Assembly (NCBI GenBank): GCA_028691595.1
Contig: JAQUZA010000263.1
Location: 1 to 5,226, forward strand
Source of the DNA: Candidatus Rifleibacteriota bacterium
Lineage (GTDB): Bacteria; Muiribacteriota; Ozemobacteria; Ozemobacterales; Ozemobacteraceae
Length of the DNA stretch: 5,226 nucleotides
Direction: 5' to 3'
The notes beneath the pieces were generated by a model. It saw only the letters and a list, made by a program, of their open reading frames with translations. It did no database searches and was not told the origin of the DNA. A program made the translations under genes and the position numbers. Shown piece after piece: positions 1 through 4,986 of the stretch (position 1 is its first letter; the number at the start of each line of letters is the position of its first letter).

Positions 1-683
1 TTATAAAAAATCAGGGGTTTTGGCCCGTCAGTTATCATACCGCGATAATCATTGCGAATCAGGTTGAAACTGTCTTCGCTGCGGCGGGCAGCATCTCCGA
101 CAAAAAGAGTAAACTTGCTAAGTGCCCCGGGAAGAGAACTGGCAACCCTTACCTGACGCTTGATGGCAATTTTGCGCTGTGAATTTTTAAAACCACCGGT
201 CGCCTCGATTACCAGAAAACCCTGCCGGGCAACGGGGTCAGACCATATAGTCGGGTCGGCTTCAGCTCTGATAAAATCTCTCAACCAGACATCTACACGA
301 ATTGAAGCTTCCTTGTCGACTTCGCGGGCAAAAGCCTCAAGATCGCTGTTCCAGGTTGTATCGAGCAAATCATTGATGCAGGTATCGCTCAACTCACCCG
401 GCTGCAGCAGCAGGCTTGCCAGCTTTTTCCCGCCAGCGCTGCCCTCAAGGCTTCTGGCAATGCTGGCCCTTACAGCCCCAATACTGCTGTTAATGCCGGC
501 TTCAGCGAGAAAATGCGCAACTTCACCATTAACAATTGTCTGCATACCGCTGTGCTGGTGGCCGACAAACGAGTAGAGCGACACCCCAAGCACCAGCAGC
601 ACCGTACCTATGATCAAAGCGATCATAATGGCAAAACCACGCGATCTGGCAGCAATCATATTATGCAGATTTTTAGCTGGCAT
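1..683 (-). CDS. PilX/GspK-like minor prepilin, C-terminus cut by the window edge
   Basis: The frame stays open for 227 codons from an ATG at 683 and runs off the left edge, so the C-terminal part is missing. Residues 1-16 form a short basic leader ending in RSRG, followed by FAIMIALIIGTVLLVLGVSL (17-36), a hydrophobic helix of the prepilin class. Cleavage by a prepilin peptidase after Gly16 is expected. Residue 5 of the mature chain is Ile, not the Glu of major pilins; GspK and several PilX-type minor pilins share that lack. HFLAEAGINSSIG (58-70) matches the LAEAGI segment common after the helix in PilX-like proteins. The rest is a soluble domain that I do not recognise. By family it would sit in the inner membrane and join a type IV pilus or type II secretion pseudopilus. 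Start choice is uncertain: the 683 ATG has only a weak TTGAG 11 nt upstream, and an in-frame ATG at 659 would still give a valid short leader (MIAARSRG). It is divergent from the secreted-protein gene. The prepilin class is secure; the exact subtype is not. Confidence 0.8.
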   Translation of the reverse strand, partial: MPAKNLHNMIAARSRGFAIMIALIIGTVLLVLGVSLYSFVGHQHSGMQTIVNGEVAHFLAEAGINSSIGAVRASIARSLEGSAGGKKLASLLLQPGELSDTCINDLLDTTWNSDLEAFAREVDKEASIRVDVWLRDFIRAEADPTIWSDPVARQGFLVIEATGGFKNSQRKIAIKRQVRVASSLPGALSKFTLFVGDAARRSEDSFNLIRNDYRGMITDGPKPLIFY

Positions 684-718
684 ACAAAGATAATCTCAAC
701 CCCGCCTGCTATTGTCAA
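684..718 (-). promoter_or_regulatory. Candidate promoter of the prepilin-like gene, possibly leaderless
   Basis: On the minus strand a perfect TTGACA (718-713) is followed by a 17-nt spacer and GATTAT (695-690), a 4/6 match to the -10 consensus. Six more bases lead to the ATG at 683, so the expected transcription start falls on the start codon. No good Shine-Dalgarno sequence precedes that ATG, which fits a leaderless mRNA. A TATCTT at 691-686 is an alternative -10 but its 20-nt spacer is long; it would favour the downstream ATG at 659. This is consensus matching by eye only. Confidence 0.4.
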
Positions 719-748
719 CGAGTTTGCAAAACTTTACCATTGCCAGAT

Positions 749-777
749 TTTACCCGTGGGGACAAAAATGTTACAAT
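749..777 (+). promoter_or_regulatory. Sigma70-type extended -10 promoter of the secreted-protein gene
   Basis: TTTACC (749-754, 4/6 match to the -35 box) is followed by exactly 17 nt and TACAAT (772-777, 5/6 match to the -10 box). TG at 769-770 sits one base before the hexamer, giving the extended -10 pattern TGnTACAAT. Transcription would begin near 784 and leave a leader of about 27 nt. That leader contains GGAG at 801-804, six bases before the ATG at 811. The geometry is good, but no experiment is implied. Confidence 0.6.
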
Positions 778-810
778 GTGGCGAAGTGATAGCTGATAAC
801 GGAGAAACAA

Positions 811-1284
811 ATGAAAAAGACTATTATTGCCCTAATCATGGCGCTTACCGCCATCGGAGGCTACGCAATGATCGAAACACTCAGCATCGAACAGCTTGTG
901 CAAGGTGCAGACGTTGTAGTAAAAGGCAGAATAACCGCTGTTAAACCGGCTGGAAAATTACCGGAAGGCCCGGAAATACTTGCCTGCCTGTTCGAAGTCA
1001 ATGAAGCCATGAAGGGCGAAGCAAAGGCCGGCGAGAACCTCAAAATAAAAAATTATCGTGGTGTCGAAGATATGCCCGAATTTAGCGAAGGCACTACGTA
1101 TGTTCTTTTTCTCAAGAAAAATGAGAACCATTATGAAGTTTTTAACAGCATTCAGGGCAGCTGGCCAATCGATGAGCATGGCAAGCTGCAAGGTATGGGC
1201 TACGGCAAAACCATAGAGCAGATCAAAGCCGTCATTGATTCTATTCCGCTTAAACAACCAAGATTTGAGCCCCTCACCCTCTAA
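811..1284 (+). CDS. Small secreted protein of unrecognised family
   Basis: This 157-residue protein starts at an ATG with a well-placed GGAG (801-804). Residues 1-19 are a clear Sec signal peptide: MKK, a hydrophobic core, then GGYA before Met20, which fits signal peptidase I. The single Cys (59) lies well inside the mature chain, so it is not a lipoprotein. The mature part opens with SIEQLVQGADVVVKGRITAV (25-44), continues to FEVNEAMKGEAKAGENLKI (61-79), and has FSEGTTYVLFLKKNENHYEV (91-110). This alternating pattern suggests a small beta-rich domain of the kind seen in many uncharacterised exported proteins (roughly: GADVVVxGxV, a VxExxKG segment, then GxxYxxFL). I recognise no catalytic motif. 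A Lys/Ile-rich helix follows (133-144). It acts outside the cytoplasmic membrane, in periplasm or medium. It is a single gene with its own promoter, and its stop is 26 bp before the 1311-1351 hairpin. That the gene is real is near certain; its function is unknown. Confidence 0.85.
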   Translation: MKKTIIALIMALTAIGGYAMIETLSIEQLVQGADVVVKGRITAVKPAGKLPEGPEILACLFEVNEAMKGEAKAGENLKIKNYRGVEDMPEFSEGTTYVLFLKKNENHYEVFNSIQGSWPIDEHGKLQGMGYGKTIEQIKAVIDSIPLKQPRFEPLTL

Positions 1285-1310
1285 ACTTTGTCACCCCAAA
1301 CGCCCCCAAT

Positions 1311-1351
1311 AAAAAAACTCCCGGTAAGCAGTTGCTACCGGGAGTTTTTTT
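1311..1351. terminator. Bidirectional rho-independent terminator
   Basis: AAAAAAACTCCCGGTA (1311-1326) is the exact reverse complement of 1336-1351, around a 9-nt loop. The GC-rich core CTCCCGG/CCGGGAG is flanked by seven A on the left and seven T on the right, so either strand reads as hairpin plus U-tract. It lies between two convergent genes, 26 bp after the secreted-protein stop and 16 bp after the flagellin stop, and can serve both. Confidence 0.93.
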
Positions 1352-1367
1352 GACAACTTTAAATTAA

Positions 1368-2159
1368 TCAGTCACCAAGAAGAGTCAGAATGGTCTGCCG
1401 ATTTTCGTCTTTGATCTGAAAGGCTTTTATGGCAGCTTTTGACTGCAGCTCATTGAGGCTCAGGTTGATCATTTCTGCGGCCATATCGACATCTTCGATT
1501 CTCGACTGGGCTGCGGTAACGTTCACCAGCTCATTCTGCAAATTGGAAACCTGGCTTGAAATACCCTTTACGGCGGCCCCAATCGAACTTCTCTGCGAAT
1601 TCAGACTGCTTAGAGCCTGAGCAGCCTGGTCAATTGCCTGACCGGCCGCCGGGGTTGAGGTAAGCGACAGACCGCCGAGCCCGAGCGCCGATGCGGTTGC
1701 AGCAGGCTGAGCGAAGGTCTGGCCACCCTGAAGCTTAAGCTGCAGAGAGCCGTCGAGAAGTTTCTGTTCATTATAAACGGTGTTATTAACGGTCTGATCG
1801 ATCTGAGCACTTAGCTGATCGACTTCGAGCTGAATATTGCTGCGATCTGCGTCAGTGAGCGTGCCGTTAGAAGCCTGCACTGCGAGCTCATTGATGCGCT
1901 GAACCATCTCGTTGACTGAGCCAAGAGCACCCTCAGCTGTCTGAAGCATCGAGATTTCGTTCTGGCGAATACCAATCTGCTGAATCAGACCGCGGGTCTG
2001 AGATTCAAGAGTTTTCGCCATAGCAAGACCGGTGGGGTCGTCACTGGCCTTGTTGATCTTTTTTCCGCCCGCCAGTCTTTCTAGTGACTTTCCGCGAGCT
2101 TCGTCGGCCCTGACCAGGTTGCTGTGTACCCTGTCTGGATTTGTTGTTCTGCTGACCAC
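1368..2159 (-). CDS. Compact flagellin with divergent terminal (D0) segments
   Basis: This 263-residue protein is a flagellin, the exported subunit that polymerises into the flagellar filament. The D1 core is canonical: SLERLAGGKKINKASDDPTG (25-44), LQTAEGALGSVNEMVQRINE (72-91), then LAVQASNGT (92-100) and YNEQKLLDG (129-137) on the N side. On the C side are SQRSSIGA (188-195) and SRIEDVDMAAEM (219-230), ending in LTLLGD. Only about 50 Ala/Gly/Ser/Thr-rich residues separate the two halves, so there is no large surface domain; Bacillus-type flagellins are about 40 residues longer. There is no Cys or Trp, usual for axial proteins. The first 22 residues (MVSRTTNPDRVHSN...) lack the usual INxN and hydrophobic spacing. 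The C-terminal LAQANQ-like segment is replaced by IKDENR (249-254). The start is GTG, fixed by a perfect AAGGAGG nine bases upstream. The SDDP motif also occurs in FlgL, but length and SRIEDVD favour flagellin. It ends the minus-strand gene run, 88 bp after the STAS gene. Confidence 0.92.
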   Translation of the reverse strand: MVSRTTNPDRVHSNLVRADEARGKSLERLAGGKKINKASDDPTGLAMAKTLESQTRGLIQQIGIRQNEISMLQTAEGALGSVNEMVQRINELAVQASNGTLTDADRSNIQLEVDQLSAQIDQTVNNTVYNEQKLLDGSLQLKLQGGQTFAQPAATASALGLGGLSLTSTPAAGQAIDQAAQALSSLNSQRSSIGAAVKGISSQVSNLQNELVNVTAAQSRIEDVDMAAEMINLSLNELQSKAAIKAFQIKDENRQTILTLLGD

Positions 2160-2193
2160 GGCTATAGACCTCCTTGTCTACTTCCACTTCCGT
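2160..2193 (-). promoter_or_regulatory. Flagellin leader with strong ribosome binding site and three GGA motifs
   Basis: AAGGAGG (2175-2169) is a full-strength Shine-Dalgarno sequence nine bases before the GTG, and it decides the start. Two more GGA triplets lie just upstream at 2191-2189 and 2185-2183, both as GGAAG. CsrA binds GGA-containing motifs in flagellin leaders and blocks ribosome access in Bacillus and other bacteria. Three GGAs within 21 nt, one inside the ribosome binding site, fit such control. The Shine-Dalgarno call is secure; the CsrA role is inferred, and no csrA or fliW gene is visible here. Confidence 0.6.
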
Positions 2194-2199
2194 ACTTTA

Positions 2200-2228
2200 A
2201 ATATATATTATTTACTGCGATTAGTCCA
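2200..2228 (-). promoter_or_regulatory. Candidate sigma70-type promoter of the flagellin gene
   Basis: On the minus strand TGGACT (2228-2223, 4/6 match to -35) is followed by a 17-nt spacer and TATATT (2205-2200, 5/6 match to -10). Transcription would start near 2193 and give a leader of about 34 nt. The -10 lies in an AT-rich run, so chance matches are likely. I found no convincing sigma28 or sigma54 element in the 2160-2247 gap, although those sigma factors often drive flagellin genes. Confidence 0.35.
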
Positions 2229-2247
2229 GTCGGGGTGATAACAGGCT

Positions 2248-2598
2248 TCAACCCGCCATCGCCTCAACCGCTTCCTGTTCACTGGGGTAAGCATCGCCCA
2301 TCTGCAGCAGGCCAACCATTTTAAAAACGCCGCCAGCCAGTTCACTCAGACCGGTAAAAGCTAATTCCCCGCTTTTTTCATCGACGATAATTTCAGCAAG
2401 CTCAATTATTTGAGCGATTCCCTGTGAGTTGATGACCGGGGACCCGCCCAGATTGAGAATAAACTTCTGGTAGCCCTCTGGTAATGCCTTCTGAACCGTG
2501 GCAAAAATAGCAGCGCCCCCGTGCTCATCGACATATCCGCATGGGCGAATAATAAACACCCCGTTGATATTTGCTGTTGTTATAGTGAAGTTGCTCAT
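2248..2598 (-). CDS. STAS-domain protein, anti-sigma factor antagonist-like
   Basis: This 116-residue protein is a single STAS domain, close to the 117 residues of SpoIIAA. In partner-switching systems such proteins bind an anti-sigma kinase and release the sigma factor, and phosphorylation of a Ser in the D-S-S/T-G loop switches them off. The fold pattern is visible: strand GVFIIRPCGYVDEHGGAAIF (13-32), strand KFILNLGGSPVINSQGIAQI (45-64) and the C-terminal segment VFKMVGLLQMGDAYPSEQEA (91-110). The switch loop reads INSQG (56-60). Ser58 sits where the phosphorylated Ser of SpoIIAA/RsbV sits, but the preceding Asp is Asn57 and the next residue is Gln59. It may therefore be phosphorylated poorly, or bind a different partner. 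No anti-sigma kinase or phosphatase gene is visible. The ATG at 2598 lacks a well-spaced Shine-Dalgarno sequence; CAGGGC abuts it. The gene lies 38 bp after the HEAT-repeat gene and 88 bp before flagellin. Cytoplasmic. Confidence 0.85.
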   Translation of the reverse strand: MSNFTITTANINGVFIIRPCGYVDEHGGAAIFATVQKALPEGYQKFILNLGGSPVINSQGIAQIIELAEIIVDEKSGELAFTGLSELAGGVFKMVGLLQMGDAYPSEQEAVEAMAG

Positions 2599-2633
2599 GC
2601 CCTGATGTTAATGTTTATGGGTGCCGATGTCAA
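2599..2633 (-). promoter_or_regulatory. Candidate promoter of the STAS gene, possibly leaderless
   Basis: A perfect TTGACA (2633-2628) begins three bases after the stop of the HEAT-repeat gene. After a 17-nt spacer comes TAACAT (2610-2605), a 4/6 match to -10 that fits the TAnnnT core. Six bases then lead to the ATG at 2598, so the expected start site is the A of that codon. The 17-6-6 spacing is identical to that of the prepilin-like gene. The STAS gene could also be read through from the HEAT-repeat gene. Confidence 0.45.
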
Positions 2634-2636
2634 TTC

Positions 2637-4970
2637 TTAAAAGGCTGTCAGCAATTCAGCCTGAATTTCGCCGTTCTGCTCACCGGTGATTTTTACCTGG
2701 CCGTTGAACTGGTCGCCGACAGCCGGCAATTTTCCTTTATCTTCAGGGAAAAAAATGCGATAAAGTTTTTGCCCGCTCGAATCGCTGACGAAAACAAGCC
2801 TGCCTGCTGGTCGGCATTCATTAACCAGCCCTCGGATCATTCGGGTGACCTGCTTAAAAGGCGCTGCGGCGGTTTTAATGCCAGGATTCGCTTTTTGTGA
2901 TGAGGGTGCCATAAATCCGAACCAGATAATAGCTGTGATTACAGCGCCAACGGCATAAGCAACCACGGCAAATCTTACCAGGCCAGGGTCTATCTGGTCA
3001 CTTACCTGTGAAGTCTGGCGTATTTTCTGAATTTTTTCGAGCTGGTAGGCCGAGCGCTGCGATCGGCTGCGATTTTCTTCTTCAAGCTTTTCTTCTGCGG
3101 TGGCATAGAGAAGAGCTTCAGTTTTTGCCGGGTCTGATGCAACTATCTGCCTGGCAAGTTCTGAGTAGAGCTCCTTATACATCTCAGCTTTTGCTGACCG
3201 ACCATTTCGCGCTTCGATATAGGTTTTATAAAAGGTTTCTTCATCTGGATTCGATTTCATTATTGAAAAAATCTGCTGAAGGTTCTCTTCATCAGACTCA
3301 TTCTTGATTGCCCCAAGCAGGATCTGACTGACCGAAGCGAAATCAAAGTGAGCCAGACAGAAAATGGCGTTGCGGCGTTGCACCGGTTTAATAGAATGCA
3401 GCATCTGCTCAACGAGAGAGATTGCCTGCTTTTTATCAAACAGCGCAAAAACCTTAATCGCGGCAACCTTAACCTCATCAAATCTGTGCTTGATCAACTG
3501 AGGCAGCAGAGGGTGCAGAGCTTCCGGATTAATGGCACTCAAAGCATCGATAGCAGCAGTTAATAAATCAGAATTATCGCTGTCAAGAAAGCGCAACACA
3601 GTCTCAGTCTCTTTGGGGCCACCATACCTCTCAATTGCTGAAAGAACCGTAACCTGCCCGTCAGTTTCAAGACAACCAATTTCAGGCAGAACCACAGCCA
3701 TTATCTGGTCATAGTTTTCACGGGTAACTGAATCGAGAATCCGATGACGCTGTTCTGACGTGTATTCAGAGAAACTGCGCGCCTTTATCTGCTCGGGTGT
3801 CTGAACAACTTTGTCGGGTTCAAGTGTACCTGACTCAAGAAACCGCCCGACCTGGCTGCGTATTACTTCTTCGGGTTCGGTTTTGAGAAAATGCTCTATC
3901 AGAGAACGAGGTTCTTCAACCCCGTGTCTTAATAGTTCGCAGAGCTTTAAAGCTGACTTCAGGCGCGTCTGCGGGTCAAGCGACTTCAGACCGAGACTGA
4001 AGCGTTCAATGAAAAGTTTGATACGCTTCTCTCTGAAGTGGGTCTCGAGAACCTGCAGCATCTGAGCAGGCTCAGCGTTAACGATGCCGGCCATAAAAAG
4101 AGACTGCAGCACTCCCTTGAGAATTGAGTCAATCAGCTGGTATTTTTCGCCCACACAAGCCTGCCTGGCTTCAAGCAGGCGCATGGGAATCTGACGATCA
4201 GGGTTGGCCATAAATACCAGCCCGGCTTTTTTTATGAGTTCTGGGTCGACTTCGACACTTATATAGCGCAGCATCAATGATTCGATCTGTTTAAATGGAA
4301 AAAAGAACGAATGGAAAAGGGCTGCCTGCTTCTCGTCTTCGCTGCTGGCAAACAGCATCGATTCAAAATGGCGAATCGCCTCGCTCTGGTCGTAGCGATA
4401 AAGAATTCTGACGGCCCTGGATCTGATGCCGAAATTTTTATTCAGCAGCAGCGGAACGATATGCTCTCTGAGGCGTTCAGGGTTAAGTTTTTCGAGAGCC
4501 TCGATCGCGGCACTCAAAACCCGCGGATCAGAATGCTGGCAAAGGGCTGCAACCGCGTCAACATCTTCCCCGGACCCGAACTTTTTTAAGAATTTCAAAA
4601 CCGAAGGCAGCAGCTGCAGCGAAAAAGATGGCCACCCGGCCTTTCTTAAGCCTGTGGCAACGGTTTCGGCCTCACCCTTTTTAACCGACTCGAGCAGCAA
4701 GGCCAGGGCAATTTCATCACGATGAGGGTTATTCAGCAGTTCTTCAAACTGAATTGTATCGGCACGACCCTTTTCACGGCTGGCAGACCGCGCCAGCACC
4801 TTCTGCATGTGAAAACGGATGCCGGGGTCCTGTTCGAGGGTAAGCAGCCCGGCAAAAACTTTGAGCTGTTCTTCGGTCAGGGTAAAATCTTCTATGCGCG
4901 ACAAAACCGAAAAACGGATCGAGGGATCCGGGGAGCGGAGATCAGCAAAAAAATCTTTTACCGGGTCCAT
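2637..4970 (-). CDS. HEAT-repeat protein with one transmembrane helix and a C-terminal outer domain
   Basis: This 777-residue protein has three parts. Residues 1 to about 590 are tandem helix pairs of HEAT/ARM type; repeats such as DPRVLSAAIEALEKLNPERL (149-168), FGIRSRAVRILYRYDQSEAI (180-199) and FDEVKVAAIKVFALFDKKQA (497-516) show the pattern, and the first 65 residues contain two more (SPDPSIRFSVLSRI, QDPGIRFHMQKVL). Residues 590-657 are highly charged and helical, perhaps a stalk. A single membrane helix follows at about 667-688 (FAVVAYAVGAVITAIIWFGF). The last 89 residues look like a small beta-rich domain (RLVFVSDSSGQKLYRIFFPE, 724-743). With no signal peptide, the HEAT part should be cytoplasmic and the tail outside. 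HEAT arrays bind other proteins, so a scaffold role is likely; there is no catalytic motif. Residues near 74-225 and 398-545 look like a duplicated module. The ATG is 16 bp after the TPR-like stop, with AAGG close before it, so translational coupling is likely. Not a family I can name. Confidence 0.88.
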   Translation of the reverse strand: MDPVKDFFADLRSPDPSIRFSVLSRIEDFTLTEEQLKVFAGLLTLEQDPGIRFHMQKVLARSASREKGRADTIQFEELLNNPHRDEIALALLLESVKKGEAETVATGLRKAGWPSFSLQLLPSVLKFLKKFGSGEDVDAVAALCQHSDPRVLSAAIEALEKLNPERLREHIVPLLLNKNFGIRSRAVRILYRYDQSEAIRHFESMLFASSEDEKQAALFHSFFFPFKQIESLMLRYISVEVDPELIKKAGLVFMANPDRQIPMRLLEARQACVGEKYQLIDSILKGVLQSLFMAGIVNAEPAQMLQVLETHFREKRIKLFIERFSLGLKSLDPQTRLKSALKLCELLRHGVEEPRSLIEHFLKTEPEEVIRSQVGRFLESGTLEPDKVVQTPEQIKARSFSEYTSEQRHRILDSVTRENYDQIMAVVLPEIGCLETDGQVTVLSAIERYGGPKETETVLRFLDSDNSDLLTAAIDALSAINPEALHPLLPQLIKHRFDEVKVAAIKVFALFDKKQAISLVEQMLHSIKPVQRRNAIFCLAHFDFASVSQILLGAIKNESDEENLQQIFSIMKSNPDEETFYKTYIEARNGRSAKAEMYKELYSELARQIVASDPAKTEALLYATAEEKLEEENRSRSQRSAYQLEKIQKIRQTSQVSDQIDPGLVRFAVVAYAVGAVITAIIWFGFMAPSSQKANPGIKTAAAPFKQVTRMIRGLVNECRPAGRLVFVSDSSGQKLYRIFFPEDKGKLPAVGDQFNGQVKITGEQNGEIQAELLTAF

Positions 4971-4986
4971 CGGCCCTTCTTAAACT

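Noticed and set aside
721..733. Palindrome TTTGCAAA as an operator in the divergent region
   Set aside because: It is 8 bp, AT-rich and single. It sits upstream of both promoters but has no second copy or extended symmetry to support a regulator site.
160..944. Plus-strand open frames at 160-576 and 513-944
   Set aside because: They lie opposite the prepilin-like gene, and the second also overlaps the secreted-protein gene. Their products show no domain pattern, whereas the minus-strand reading gives a clear prepilin leader and helix.
861..1257. Minus-strand open frames inside the secreted-protein gene
   Set aside because: They are antisense to a gene with promoter, ribosome binding site and signal peptide, and show no protein features of their own.
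1368..2159. FlgL hook-filament junction protein instead of flagellin
   Set aside because: SDDP is shared with FlgL, but SRIEDVDMAAE, YNEQKLLDG and the short length fit flagellin better. It is kept only as an alternative.
2160..2247. Sigma28 or sigma54 promoter for the flagellin
   Set aside because: TAAA occurs twice, but the bases at the proper distance (TAGACAAG, GTACGGAA) do not match GCCGATAA. No GG-N10-GC pair of sigma54 type is present.
2231..2275. Terminator between the STAS and flagellin genes
   Set aside because: The GGG and CCC runs there do not form a stable extended stem and no U-tract follows, so read-through into the flagellin is possible.
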